Made by a program: the position numbers and the translations under genes. This document shows, piece by piece, positions 51,744 through 64,000 of a DNA stretch of 64,000 nucleotides. Within the stretch, counting starts at the first letter, position 1, and each line of letters opens with the position of its first letter. The DNA is from Cinclus cinclus (Eukaryota > Chordata > Aves > Passeriformes > Cinclidae), in NCBI RefSeq assembly GCF_963662255.1, contig NC_085046.1:135327392-135391391 (forward strand). Direction: 5' to 3'. The notes beneath the pieces were generated by a model. That model saw only the letters and a program-made list of their open reading frames with translations. It was not told the origin of the DNA and did not search any database.

Positions 51744-52013
51744 CTTTTTTCATTTTTTCCTTCACTGAAACCTTTAGTATTTACATTTGGATATTGCTTT
51801 TTCAATTACCCAAAAATTAATACAGACAGTAAAAGTAAAAGAAGATGCAAGCTTAGGGAATAAAATGCAGGAAAATGAATATTTTCCATTTTAACCACTA
51901 TACATGCTACTGACACTAGTCAATAGGAAGTTCACTTGCACGAGAAAGGTTGATCCTTATTAAATCAGGGTCACTTAGAAACTAAGATGGATTTCCTCCC
52001 TTTGCGCTTTGTT

Positions 52014-52041
52014 CTATTTATTTATTTATTTATTTATTTAA
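52014..52041. repeat. (TTTA)n microsatellite
   Basis: About seven perfect TTTA units. Confidence 0.95.
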
Positions 52042-52784
52042 AATTTTCCTGTATAGCTCAGGACTCTGGTAAGGAACAAAGCAGTAAGCCATTCATATGC
52101 AGATATATCTAGCTGCATTTATTAGTAAAATTTTATTTTTTATTCAGTCTGAATTGTATTTTGAGTATAACGAATGAGTGAATACTGCATCCATGTTATC
52201 TAGCATCTAGTTTGCACTATGACTGATAATTTAAATTTTCAGTTAAGGACACTTATAGCCAAGAACATTCTATTAAAGTTTAATCATTGATGCTCTGTTG
52301 TGAAGCAGAGATTAATTTGCAGACTGAAATTCTGCTTTCAACTTATATTACTCCATATAATCGAGAAGAAAAGAGAAGAAAATGTACCATACTATGAGAG
52401 TAAAGTACTAGTAGAAGCAAGTGTTAAAATAAAAAAAAAAGTAAAGTAGAAGAATGCAGTGAATTTCCAGTGAATTACAAGAGCATGTGGTTGGGATAGG
52501 TGAAAGAGCAAAGTTGTAGTCATTAGTTAAAGAAAAGAGAGAAGTCATTCTCAGAGACACAAAATATGACCAAAAAGTAGTAATGTACCTCAGAATTATT
52601 CATCTTCCCATTGTAAATCTTTGTTCTCAAAAGGAATATTCTTAAGTGATTTGAGGATATACTTCACATATGAGGATGAGTAGCATCATGCTATTTTAAG
52701 GGATTTTTTAGATGGACCTGTTACAACAATAAATTAATATAAACATTTATATAGCCTTGTCTTTCCCACATAAATATAAATTTA

Positions 52785-53560
52785 GAAACACAGAAATATA
52801 GAAAAGTTGAGGTTGGAATAGATCACTGCAGTTCATTTGGTCCAACAATCCTGCCCGGTCAAGCAGAGCCACCTGGAGATGATTGCCCAGGACTAGGTTC
52901 AGATGGCTTTTGAATACCTTCAGGGACCAACATGGCACAGTGTCTCTGGACAATCTGTTCTAGTGTCCCATCATGCTTATAGTCACAAATGTTGCATGTT
53001 GTTCAGAAGAAATATCCTGTGTTTCTGTTGGTGCCGACTGATTCTGGTTCTGTCACTGGACATCACTGCAAAGGGCCTGACTCTGCTTTGCACACTTCCT
53101 CCAGACCATGATGAATTTGGTCTCCCACAACTTTTTTTGAGAAGGTCCTTTCCAGCTGTGTGGCCCCAGTATATATTGTCATGTGGGTTTATCTCCCAGG
53201 TGTAGAATTTTGCATTTCGCCTTCTGAATTTCGTGGAGTTCCCGTTGGCCCATTTTCCGAACTGTCAAGAGTCTCTCTGGGTGGCAACATGACCCTCTGG
53301 TGTATCAGCCACTCCTCCTAGTTTTGTGTTGTCAGCAAACTGAGGGTGTACTCTACTCCTCACTAAGGAAGGTGTTAAACAGCAGATCAGTATTGACCTG
53401 TGGGTCCACACCACTAGTGACTGGTCTCTAATCAGTCTTTTAGCCATTCAACAGTAGCCTCTGTGCTGCTCTGAAAATCATTGAGCCAGTTTTCAGTCCA
53501 CCTTACTGTGTGCTCATTTAGCTCAGAAGTAACTCCCAGGAACGGAAATAAAGCACTATT
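52785..53560 (-). mobile_element. CR1 LINE fragment
   Basis: The reverse-strand 3' end begins near 52785 (AGGTTGGAATAGATCACTGC). A reverse frame at 52953-52747 contains FKSHLNLVLGNHLQVALLDR, the ORF2 C-terminus. Further 5', a frame at 53447-53265 contains FADNTKLGGVADTPEGHVAT, the CR1 polymerase FADD-type block with FADN in place of FADD. Multiple frames and stops make it dead. Confidence 0.92.
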
Positions 53561-54335
53561 GATATTAGAAGCATGCTTTTCTCAGCAGCAATATTAGTTC
53601 CCTTTAGCTAGAAAAAAAAATATTTTTACCCATTTATCTGGCAGTACTGTGAGCATTAACACCGTATTTTGTCTTACTGAAACAAGTTTACTGGCCTCCA
53701 GGAATTCTTATTTAGAAAGGTCTTGTCAATAACAGGTAAATGTGTTTATGAATTAATCTTGAAAATATGGTTTACAATCCACTTTACAATCATTCTGGTT
53801 TTGGGGGGGTTTATAATCTACAAACATTCAAACAGGTAACAAAAAAGAAAATTGTCAAGGTTTATTCCAACATACACCAAAAGTAGCTTCTTCTGATTGT
53901 TCTCAGATTTGATAATAACAAAGTCAAAGGCTGTGAAATAAGATCTTCACTGAAAACTATTTTTAATGCTCAACAAAAGCAATTTCTTTCCTTCTCCAGC
54001 TTGCAATCGCTCTTTCCACTTAAGAAAGCAAAAACCATGAAAATACTAATATACAGCCCTACTCTACTTCAGAAATTTTCATTACTCCTTATGTTGAATT
54101 TAATTCTAACACTTTTTTTATTAAAGTATAAATGTATGGTGAATTCTATGCAATGCTAAAGGCAATGGAAATTTAGCTGAGCTTTATTCATTCTAAAGGA
54201 CACAAAAGTGTCTTCATGGCCTCTCCAAATCTAAATGCAATCTGTATCTTCATGGAGCTTTAAGTTGTAATGGAACTTGTATTTTTACTATTTCCCTGGC
54301 ACTCCATTCAAGAGAAATGGAGGCTGGTAGCATAA
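53561..54335. other. AT-rich spacer
   Basis: Nothing recognised beyond A- and G-runs (TTTTGGGGGGGTTT near 53801). Confidence 0.5.
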
Positions 54336-54340
54336 AGGAG

Positions 54341-54846
54341 TGTCCTGGTTTACAATGTAAGATACATATTCTATTACCATCTGAGAAGGGTGATCATCCT
54401 TATCTCTGTGGGAAATGTCTTCTGTTGATGGGCCATAACTGATAAGGGTGATCATCCTTATCTCTGTGGGAAGTATCTTCTGTTAATGGGCCATTGAGTC
54501 CTACTGTAGAACTGATAAGATTACATCATCCCATTGGGAGATGCTCCAGCCAGGAGGACGAGCCAAGCCTTTCCTACCTAGATAAAACTGAGGTTTGGAA
54601 TGCCAAAAGCAGCCTTTTTCCACTGGATTCCAGAGGAAGAACCAGATTTTTTCCACATCATCGTTGGACCCTTTGGAGGAAAACTGCACCAGCACCCTGA
54701 CTGACAGGGTATCAGGTTGTATTCTGACTCTGTCAGTGGTTTTATTTTTACTATTGCATGTATTTTGTTTTTCCTTTTTCTCTTCCCTATTAAAAATTAT
54801 ATTACTGACTTGAAGTCTCACTGGTTTTGCTTTTCAAACCAGTACA
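54341..54846 (+). mobile_element. Solo LTR (family C), copy 2
   Basis: A 506-bp unit from TGTCCTGGTTTAC to TTTTCAAACCAGTACA, with exact 5-bp duplications AGGAG at 54336-54340 and 54847-54851. A TATA-like TACCTAGATAAAAC near 54577 precedes CAGCCTTTTTCCACTGG, shared with the copy at 19917. A poly(A)-type CTATTAAA lies near 54787. A 58-bp direct repeat (54381 and 54439 starts) lies in the U3 part. Shorter than copy 1 because part of R/U5 is missing. No ERV genes are attached. Confidence 0.9.
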
Positions 54847-54889
54847 AGGAGGTAAGTCCATCAAGACTGTGGTCAATAAAAATGAAGTC

Positions 54890-55000
54890 ATTGAATAGGG
54901 GCATTGTCCAAATGCATCTTAAATACAGACAGTTTTAGGGCATTGAACATCTCTCTAGGAAGCCTGTTCCAGTGTCTGCCCATCTGAACCTTCCCTGAAT
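54890..55000 (-). mobile_element. CR1 3'-end fragment
   Basis: GGAAGCCTGTTCCAGTGTCT near 54958, preceded by ATTGTCCAAATGCATCTTAA, matches the reversed CR1 terminal region. Both ends are truncated. Confidence 0.65.
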
Positions 55001-56125
55001 AAGCTATAAATAAATTAATTTATGCAAAGTCAATTCTGCAAGCAACTTCACTGTCTTTATCGCAATGGGTTTTTACGTTCTTGTTCTCTTTATTTGTGCC
55101 ATCTGCCTCACTAAGGAGTGTGAGTGACTGAGCAGCTGAGTGGGAATTACAGTAAAATAGACGAGAAGTTCTCAAAATGCAATATTGAAAATTACTGTAA
55201 TTTCATTGCTATGGCAGTGACAGTTTAAACTGTCAAATAGAATTCCAGACTGTTAGAGTTTTTCTACCAAAAATATTCTTTGTGCATTCTCAAGTAATAA
55301 AAATATTCACCATATTTTCTAACGTTTAGACTTCATAATGATTTTTAAAGATTTAGGAGGCAATTACAAACCAAAATTAACTATAGATTAGCTGAATGAC
55401 ACCACTCAACTTTCTTTGCTTCAGAAGCATGAGACAAAAAAAATTTAAAATGGGACCTCCTACTTTTGTTTTTCAACACATTTTTTCTGCTCAAAATAAT
55501 TCCCATCCATTTATTTGGCCCCAGCTTACAGTGCTGTTTTCATTGTCCTGCACCACCATTTGGCTCTGTGTTTAGCAATGTAACTGTACAGAAATATCTT
55601 ACTATTAGACTTGGATGTATTTTTCATAGACCTTCTTAGATACATTAACAGCAGCAGAATTATAAACATTTTAAATTTTCTGGTTTTTAGCTTCATTGTA
55701 GAGCCTGTCCTGGAGTCTTGAGACAAAATGGCCTCAGTCCAGAAAACTTTTATTTCTTGACAGGACCCAAGCTAATGTGGGTGGTTCTTTTTACATTATG
55801 TAGCAAAGATATGGAACTCTGAATCACCAGTTTCAGTTTCATCAGTATTTTTCTAACATGTCCATCCTGGCAGATCCTTATAAAAAAATACTATATGGTA
55901 CCTGCAACATTGTTTTTCAACTGTAAAATGAAATATAGCAACTAATAATACTAGGGATTTATTAAAAGTTTGGAGACGCCAGACCAGTGTTAACTCCATG
56001 GCACCAGAAAAACTCACTACAAGACAGCTTGTCCTAAGTTATCTGACCAGTTAAAAAACAACAGATAAACTCTTGTGGGGGAGTGAGATGCTCTGCTAGA
56101 GATAGTTACAGTACGCTGACTGAAT
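55001..56125. other. AT-rich spacer
   Basis: No gene or repeat family was recognised. Confidence 0.5.
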
Positions 56126-56156
56126 GATTCAGGTGGTCTTTTCCAATCCTAAACAG
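56126..56156 (+). mobile_element. Tiny forward CR1 terminus abutting a reverse CR1
   Basis: CAGGTGGTCTTTTCCAATCC reads as a forward CR1 terminus and runs directly into the reversed tail repeat of the neighbouring copy. Only about 30 bp is recognisable. Confidence 0.5.
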
Positions 56157-57045
56157 AATCATAGAATCATACAATTGTTTGGGTTAGAAGGGACTTAAAG
56201 ATCATAACGTTCCAACACACCTGACAAGGGAAGAGGCACATTTCACTAAACCAGATTGTTCAGTACCTTGACCAACCCGGCCTTGAACACCTCCAGGGAT
56301 GGGACACCCATCTTCTTTGGGCAACCTGGTCTGGTGTGCCATCACTATCCACACAGTAAAAAATCTTTAGCTAATAGTTAATCCAAACTTAGTCTCTTTT
56401 ATTCTGAAGCCATTCCACCTTGTCTTATCATTACATAACTTTTGAAAAAAGTCTCTCTTCATCTTTCTTCTAGGTTGCCTTCAGGCACTGGAAGGCTTAA
56501 ATTAGGTCACTTCAGAACCCCCTCTTCTCTAGGCTGAATAATCCCAATTGTCCCAGCCTTTCTTCACAGGAGAGGCGCTTCAGCTCTCCAGTAATTTTCA
56601 TGGACCTTCTGGATTCCAGGAAGTCGATGTCCTGTGCTGGGGTACCCTGAGCTGGATGCAGTACCCCATTTGATGTACATGCAAGAGGAGTAGAGGGGCA
56701 GAATCCTCTCTCTTGCCCTGCTGGCCACATGGCTTTCGATGCAGCCCAGGCTATGTTTGGCTTTCTGGGCTGCAAGTGCAGGTGGCTGGGTCCTGTCCAG
56801 CCTCTCATCCACCAGCACTCCCAGATCCTTCTCAGCAGGGCTGCTCTCTGTCTGTTCATCCCTCACCCTGGATTGACACCAGGGGTTGCCCCGACTGGCA
56901 TAGATGCAGCACCAACACTTGTCTTTGTTGAACCTCATGAAGTTTACAAGGGCCCACTTCTGGAGCTTGTCCAGGGCCCTCTGGATGGCATCCTGTTCTT
57001 CAGGCATGTAAACTGCACCACTGAGCTTGATGTTAACTTTCTGAG
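56157..57045 (-). mobile_element. CR1 LINE fragment with well-preserved ORF2 C-terminus
   Basis: The 3' end carries the avian CR1 signature GAATCATAGAATCATAC, then GGGTTAGAAGGGACTTAAAG. Upstream on the reverse strand, frames at 57007-56564 (147 codons, with FMRFNKDKC and ERILPLYSS) and 56859-56512 (with CEERLGQLGLFSLEKR) cover the ORF2 C-terminal third, split by at least one frameshift. It is the best-preserved CR1 reading frame here, but a 0.9-kb 5'-truncated copy. Confidence 0.95.
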
Positions 57046-57383
57046 GTCATCATAAATGTCATCAGAGACTTCTTTTTGATGATTTTCAAGTATGAATTCC
57101 TCAATACTCTTAATACAAGTGCATATAATTTAAACTTTTAATTCCAGTGTTTTCAGTTTCATTCTATTAACATACATTTCAGGATTCTCTCCTTTGGCTT
57201 ATTAAATCATATTTCATATTGTTAATAAAATAATTGATTTATTAAATGCGAATCATTCAAGAGTACAGTGAGAAAAAAACACTGAATTTTTTTAAGAAAA
57301 AGTATTCAAGGAAAATTTCATTTTCTTGTCAGAGAGAATATTTCATAAGAATATTTTTTATGTGTTTTATTTACACTGGGTTA
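57046..57383. other. AT-rich spacer
   Basis: Nothing recognised. Confidence 0.5.
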
Positions 57384-57535
57384 CAGAATCACAGAAGTTG
57401 GAAGGGATCTCAAGGATCATCACGTCCAACCCCTGGCTTTGCACAGCACCATCCCCAAACATCACATCATGTGCCTGAGAGGACTGTTCAAACACTTCTG
57501 AACTTTGTCAGGCTTGGTGCTGTTTCTGATATTCA
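57384..57535 (-). mobile_element. CR1 3'-end fragment of a different subfamily
   Basis: CAGAATCACAGAAGTTGGAA, then CATCACGTCCAACCCCTGGC and TTTGTCAGGCTTGGTGCTG follow the reversed CR1 3' end. The wording differs from the copies at 56157 and 22155, suggesting another subfamily. Confidence 0.88.
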
Positions 57536-60500
57536 ATAAAAAGGGGTTTTAAATGGAATAATTTGTAAAAAAAAAAAAAAGAGCAATTTTAAATTTTAAA
57601 AATAAGAACACTTCCAACTTTTTGGAGAATAATTTTGAATTCAACACTGAGCATTGTGTTTTTGAAAATCACTTCTTAGTAGTTTGTGCTCAGGATGATC
57701 AAGTGTCTGTGCCCTTCAAAAATAAAAATAGAACAGTAAATTCTTCTTAGGCAAAATACTGAAGAAGATGATTGCTTAGTGTCTCATTCTGCTTTTCTGC
57801 TTTCTCATTTTGACAACAGTAAATATGGGGGTCTTTTTCCCCTGAAAATACATAAATTCAAATTTTACTGTGAAATAATATAATCATAAGCATGGCTTAG
57901 ATGAAAAATAAAGCAAAGCAAATGACAAGAAATTATTTTTATAGTTCCTTTTCTTTATAGAAGGAATTGTTTAAAAAAAAATTAGGGAGGGACAAAAACA
58001 TACATACACAAACTGAGAGTGGTATTCTGACCTCTGTCAAAATATTCCTTGGACAGTAGAGAATAATAGACGGTGACAGAGAGAGTACAAGACTTGAAGG
58101 TAAATTTTTTGAAATTGCCATGGACAGTTGTGACATTGAAATGGCTTTTTATCCATATGAGAGAAATTCATGTTGGTTTTAACATATTTGACAATATAAA
58201 GGATTAGCTTTTAAGGCAGGAAAACACTACAAGCTCAGCTTTGAACTAGATCACTATTTGTCTCAGAGCTCTGTTTATGTATCATCTTGAAATCTCTAGT
58301 TGTCTGACATTTCTTATGCATTTAAGGATCCCACTTTTTTCCTCCTCACCTCTTTTTAAAAATCACAATGACTTCAATGATATTACTTGAGCTGTTTGTC
58401 TTGTGGTCCCAGTGTCAACCTCCCACTGTCACCTGATAATGTGCCCTAGGCATCCATAGTACTTGTGTCAATCCTCAGAAACCTGTCATTGTTTGCATAA
58501 ATTTTGTGCAAGGCACAAACTTTCAAAGTATCCCCCTAATTCTCCTATTTCCACAACACCACCACCCACACAAAAAAAGATAACTGGGTTTGGATAGGAG
58601 AGAAGAAAGATGCAAAATAACCTTACAGCAAAACTTTGAAATCCAAAACTTAAGTCTGTACTTCTGGGGTTTGCACAGCTGAAGTCAAAGAGAGGTGTCA
58701 TCAAATACGGTGGGAATGAAAATATTTCAAGACTATTCAGATGAAAGAAAGGAACCCTTGGGTTTGGGGAAGGAATGTTGTTTCACAAAACCTCTTTTAT
58801 CTGTTTCAGTTCTTGAGTGACACTTGTGCACAGCCAGTTTGGATTGATGTTGCTCTCTGGATGAAAAAAAAAAAAGAAAAAATTATTAGACAAGTGTTTT
58901 TCCAGGAAAATTAATGATAAATTAACTTCAGAAATATAGTCAGATAAACCCTAAGGAATCCTGGATCCTTATCAAGTTTCTGTACATTTTGCATTTTCAA
59001 ATTATTCTTCCTCCACCTCTTATCACTTCTTTCAATTTGCCTTATATCCAACTCATTTAGAATATTTACTTGGGGATTTTTATGTTTCAATAGGGAAGCA
59101 ATGTCAACTCCATCAGTCTGGGTGTGGGTACTACCACTAGTATGTTGAAATGATGGTCTAAAACGCAATATCTTCCAGATGCATGTCATATCTCAAAACA
59201 TATTAAATAGAAGTTTATCTTAATTACAAACATATAAATTGAAATAAATTTCAGGAAAACCAAGAAGGGGAAATTTATTCAAAATCCATGCTTTTGTCTA
59301 AGTTAAGAGTGATAATGTTTTAAACAGTTTGCATTTGTTTTCAAAGTTGTTTCTGATTCACTGAAAATGACATTAAGTTAATGAGACTGTTTCCCTGAGG
59401 ACACTGTGTACCAGTTCCCCAGTTCTGGAGGGCAAACGTGTGTGATTTTTCTATGTTCCTATGGTATTTTTTTGTTTTGTTTTGTTTTTTGTTTGTTTGT
59501 TTGTTTGTTTTTTGTTCTGTTTCAATCCAATAGAAAGCTGTGAGATGGTTTGAGGGTCTCACTAGGAAAGTAGGACGGAAGTTGATTATCAGAGTTGCTA
59601 TAAAACATGCAGTCTTAATAACCTCTATCACACATACAGAAACAACATGGAGGTATAAAAAGCCTTAGTGTGTAGCAACAGCAAAGGTTGCCAAGCTCAA
59701 ATAAAAAATCATTTAACTGTGTACCTGGATGAATAAAGAATGCCTCCTTCTTAATGCTACATTGGCTTCAAGGAATTTTGTTTTACAAATGTTTTTTTGC
59801 AAAAATATTGTTCTGCCTTTATTTCTGCATGTATTTTCTTAAGGGAAATTTTGTACGTTTGATCTTCTGTATGTAAAATATAATGAAATCTGTAATGAAA
59901 TTTCTCAAAATAGAACTAATTACATCTTGTGCTTTATGACAATCAGTACATTTGTGTTTTTTCAATACATTTTCCCAACAGACTGTGATTTTTTCAGAAC
60001 CTGCTCATACCTATATTTACATAATGTTATGTGATACTGGTCATGTATATTTACTGCTCATTCACATGACTGCTGTCCAGAAGACAGAAAAGTTCCTTAA
60101 AGCCACTTCTGAGGAAATGCTTCTGCTGCAGTGACTTTCCAGTTACAGAAATTAGCTCCATTAAAAAATGAAGAATCTCCCAATTTCTCTGTTTTTCAAC
60201 AAGCTGGCATGTCTTTCTCTCAGAAGGTAATTTTTGTTTTTTTTATCACTAATATTCCAAGTGCTTTTCTAACATAATTTAAACAAAATGGCTATTTTTA
60301 AGAAAATGGTAAAAATAATTAAAACAAAAAGGCTCATTTTTTAAATGGCAAAAATAAAATTTTCTTCATACATGGAAATTTTTCACTGAGATTTTTTTAA
60401 ATCTTATATTTCAGTTTATTTTTCTGAATGTTTCTTTTTGTCTATTAACATATTGATATAGTTCATCACATTGTGCATGTGAACCAAGCAAATAAAAGGT

Positions 60501-63102
60501 AAAATTAAGAAGCATATGGTTATTCTATTTATTTTTCTTTTAAAACTAAGAAAAATTAATACAGCATGTGGTAAAAGTAGTGAAACACACAAACCAGTTG
60601 GGAGAAATTAAATGCAAATATTAATTACTATTTTAATACAGGTTCAATGCCTTAGGAATATCTGATTTTTAATCACTGAGAAAAGTTTTCTTCTGTTCAC
60701 CATGCTAACAATACTATCTCTGCTCAGTACTTCAGCATAAGAATGTTTTGCATTCTGAAACAAGAACATTTCAGAGTGGAAACAGCTGTTATTTGCACTT
60801 AATAAAAAATTAGAGACAAAACTGTCTCCTAATTAAACCCAAAATATTAGAGATTTCTTTCTTAGCTTCAAATTCTTGAATTAATCTCCCACAATATTCT
60901 GTCCTCTATGTAGGCTGAGCATGTGAACTCACTTTTAGATTCAAAGTCCTTCTGAATACTCATTTTTTTTCCAGCCCAATTCTTTGAAGAGTTTGGGAGT
61001 CTTTTTCTAGTGTAAGATAGAGTGAATGCTGTTTTGTCAGCACAAGCTCTTTAACTAAGGAAGGAAATGGTTTTCTGGCACATTCTGTTCAAAATAAGAA
61101 TTGGGGAAGAAAATATCCAGCTGAGTTAAGTAATGAGGGGAATATCACCCAATTTCATGTGCAGGGAGAAGCAAAACAGCTATTATGAAAATGCTGCTCA
61201 TAAAAGAAGGAGAAAATTGCAAAAGCCAGTGGATAAATTGAGTAAATTCCAGATTTTTTAACATTTGAAACAAAATTTTAATAGTATGCATTTTTGTACA
61301 AAATATTTTGCATGACTCCTTTTGCATCCCGTGACTTAGAAAATAATATTTTCCATGATAGATTTAAAGTGAGCATATTTTCTTTTTGCCCTTTCTTTTA
61401 CACAGTTCTGAAGCAAAATACATCTTTCAAAGGAAAACCCTATTACAAATCAAAGCAGGTAGAAAAAGTCCTGTAACTATATTTACAGGTTTATTGATAA
61501 ATTATAAGTTTATATTTTAATAGTTTGGGTATTTTATTGAAAGTGGTCCAGCATCAATTTTTTTTTTCTGTATGTGTAATAAAAATGAGTTTAGCTCTTA
61601 GTTTTCTTGTGAGCTTTTCTTTCATTTATTACAAAAATATTTAATTAAACATTTGTAATTAAACATTACAAATCGGAATTATAATGACTACAGCAAGCTA
61701 ATTCTATCTAAGATAAAATAAATAGTATAGATAACATGACTAACAAAAAGATATCACCATCAGCTGAGACTTGGATGCTGAAAACATGACTTATCTCTGT
61801 GATTTCTAAAATGTCAAAATATGTGTGAATAATTCAAATAAAATAGTAATAAAACATCCTAAACAGAATAATGGACCAGAGAGTGGATCCATAATGGGGT
61901 TAAGAAGATTTTTCATGCTGACTTTCTCAGAATCCACTGAGAAATAATTACGGAAATTTCTAGGACCATATACCCACATGAGATTTTCTAAGATCAACAT
62001 GAGTAGAACTATTTTTAAAGTGAGAATAAAGACAACAACACTTGCTGTGATGTACTCAGACAATTGAGAAAGCAGAAAAGCCTGTCCCTGCTATTAACAA
62101 TACCACTGTTTGGTTTGTCACTGGGAGTAGATGGAAAGATTGTGTGATAAGTGGGATAAGAACAATAAGGGAATCAGAGAAATTAAGACTAAGTTAGAAA
62201 GAGGTTTGAAGTGTTCCCTTTAGTCTTTCCTTTTTGCTCTATCATTTGCTTCTGGATCTCCAATTGTGAGCATCTTCAAATTCATATTTCTTCTTTTGGG
62301 GAATGTGATAGGTGTTGTATGGATGACCTGTCAATAATTACATGGTTTAGTCCTCACTTGAGGATTTGTATAAAATACATATAGCCAATGGTCACTTAGG
62401 GTACAGATAAAAAGGTGTGCCAACATTTGGAAGAGAGAGTATTTTTTATATATTTTTGTAGCTTTTGCTTCAATTCTTATGTTGAAACAAAACATTATTT
62501 GATTAACTTCTTTTATAATTGGGAAACAAAGCCCTGAGTTTGTATAAATCGACTCAACCAACCCAGAAGCCTGTGATTAATAAGCCAGCACTTCTTATGC
62601 TGTTGTCAATACTTCTGCAAAATTGGTACAATGCACAAGAGCTGCCTGTACAGATAAACCTAACTTTCATAGGTTTGTGGTTTGGAGGCACTCTGCTACT
62701 ATTTCTGTAAACAAAACAAAGTTTTAAATTCCTGTACCAGACATATGTATAAATTGGGTAGGAATCAGAAGCTTATGAGTAATTGAATTTCATAAATAAT
62801 ACAATATGCCATGCAATTTTGCAAGAATTATTAAACTTCAGATTCCTCCAGGCATGGCTTCACAATTCAGAGATTTCTTAAGGAAAGAGTTTAAGAAAAC
62901 CAAACTGTTGTATAAAAAAGAAACACTTCTAAAAGAAAAAAAATCTGGAAATATTATTTATGGAATACTGTCATTGAGGATTTTATGCAAGGGCCAGACC
63001 ATACCACACTGTAGTGTATAACCTAAATTTATTTCCTAAGCAGGATGGGCAAAGTGAGTAACAGTTCTTATTTGAGACAAAAATATATTTTTAGATCTTG
63101 TC
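57536..63102. other. AT-rich non-coding DNA, nothing recognised
   Basis: About 5.6 kb with A-runs and T-runs and a GTTT tract at 59468-59517. Frames up to 96 codons have no coding signature. An 8-bp stem (ATTTGTAA/TTACAAAT) lies near 61650. Confidence 0.5.
59468..59517. repeat. (GTTT)n low-complexity tract
   Basis: Interrupted GTTTT and GTTT units, including about six perfect GTTT units. Confidence 0.92.
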
Positions 63103-63290
63103 ATGGAATCACAAAATCTTTGAAGCTGGAAGGATTCTCTGGAGATCACAGAGTCCAGCCCCACAATTCAGAGCAGGCTTAGTTGTTATATATTGCTCAG
63201 GGTTGTATTGAGTTAGGTTCTGAATATCTCCAAAAAGTAGACTTTCCACAACTTACCTAGACAGTTAGTCATCTTCTTTACAAAGCAGAG
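63103..63290 (-). mobile_element. CR1 3'-end fragment
   Basis: CATGGAATCACAAAATCTTT, then AAGCTGGAAGGATTCTCTGG and CAGAGTCCAGCCCCACAATT follow the reversed CR1 terminus, similar to the copy at 22155. The 5' limit is uncertain. Confidence 0.8.
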
Positions 63291-64000
63291 TTGGTCATCT
63301 GCTTTACAAAGGTAACAGTCTGAGCAGGTAGTGGGTAAAGCTGTGTAAGACAGGTAGATGTTATAGCTGTGCAGGCTCCTCTTGGACACTTCCAACGCAT
63401 CATTGAGCATTGACAATTTGATTGGCACACATCCTGAACACATCCTGTCCTAGAAAGTCCACAAAAGTGTTGTATTGCCACCAAGTGTTGTTCTTCTAGA
63501 ACTTATTTAGTTTATTAAATATAATAGTTGATGGGGAATTTCTGAAAAGGACACTAAAACTGTAAACAGGAAGAGGTAAGAAAGGGGACAGGTGGAATGA
63601 GTCATGTACTAGATAAAAGAAAAGAGACATAGAATTTTATATCAGTTTTGCTAATGAAGGTTTTGTTTCTTGATTTTTTTCTTTAGGATTGAGAAAAATA
63701 TTGACTTTTACTGTTGTTTCTTTCACAAATGTTATCATGCAATTACTATGTGTGCTTATGTACATTATCCATGCATTGGTTCAATAACCTTCTGTACTGA
63801 AACATATTCAAACCAGCCAAGACAATCAAAACGGCAAGCATAAAAATGCTTAAAATAATGATCTGTGGTAGAGAGTACAGTAAAAGACTAGAGAAAATTG
63901 AATCATAGTGTTTGAAGATTTCAGAACCATGCTTCAAGCTAGTGTATTAAAGTTAAGGAATTCAAAACACCAGCTTTAATATGAAATTCAAAGAGTGCTG
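63291..64000. other. Unassigned sequence to window end
   Basis: A direct repeat CTTTACAAAG occurs at about 63275 and 63302. Otherwise nothing recognised; some of it could be more diverged CR1. Confidence 0.4.

Larger units (their letters stand above)
45623..52784. other. Long AT-rich stretch with no recognised gene or repeat family
   Basis: About 7.2 kb, very AT-rich, with only simple repeats and short hairpins. Frames up to 86 codons show no protein-like composition. The low repeat content matches the 29-36.5 kb stretch. Confidence 0.45.

Noticed and set aside
56564..57007. 147-codon reverse frame as a host gene
   Set aside because: It is the ORF2 C-terminus of a CR1 LINE, continued in another frame after a frameshift.

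Overview
This window reads as vertebrate nuclear DNA from a bird, most likely a songbird. The evidence is repeat content. Many fragments carry the avian CR1 LINE signature: the reverse-transcriptase C-terminal region, plus 3' ends with runs like CAGAATCATAGAATCATA next to 'TTGGAAGGGA'-type sequence. Several LTRs also begin TGTCTTGG or TGTCCTGG or have the matching inverse ends, resembling LTR families I recall as common in passerine genomes (recalled, not searched). The background is AT-rich, ORFs are short and stop-ridden, and no prokaryotic or organellar gene organisation is seen. I find no intact protein-coding gene, no confident exon, no tRNA or rRNA gene and no CRISPR array. The window is best read as intergenic or deep-intronic DNA.

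Layout. 1-4.5 kb: AT-rich, with two GC-richer islands (about 1.0-1.5 and 1.9-2.2 kb) that I cannot assign. 4.5-5.1 kb: an LTR. 6.7-8.0 kb: a long reverse-strand CR1. 10.1-11.9 kb: an older LTR (family B) split by a younger solo LTR (family A) with a perfect 5-bp target-site duplication (TSD). 12.4-13.1 kb: a possible reverse-strand LTR with an adjoining tRNA-Leu-like primer binding site. 13.8-14.9 kb: a forward CR1. 18.0-20.7 kb: three LTRs almost back to back (A, B, C); the A copy is an inverted, roughly 97% identical partner of the A copy at 10.3 kb. 20.85-23.6 kb: CR1 nested in CR1, then another long CR1. 24.0-24.7 kb and 28.2-29.0 kb: two CR1-plus-LTR(D) pairs. 29-36.5 kb and 42.1-52.8 kb: AT-rich, almost free of recognisable repeats. 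41.6-42.1 kb: a perfect (AAAG)33 tract and a small LTR-like element. 52.8-57.5 kb: CR1 fragments and a second family-C solo LTR. 57.5-64 kb: AT-rich with one short CR1 end.

Functionally the window holds dead mobile elements. LTR pieces bring GC-rich, promoter- and poly(A)-bearing DNA into an AT-rich background. The most notable structures are the 0.7-kb inverted LTR pair separated by 6,955 bp, several solo LTRs with exact TSDs, nested insertions, two perfect polypurine/polypyrimidine microsatellites ((TTCCC)26 and (AAAG)33), and unexplained short hairpins, the best at 13506-13541. I do not see a coherent new biological system.
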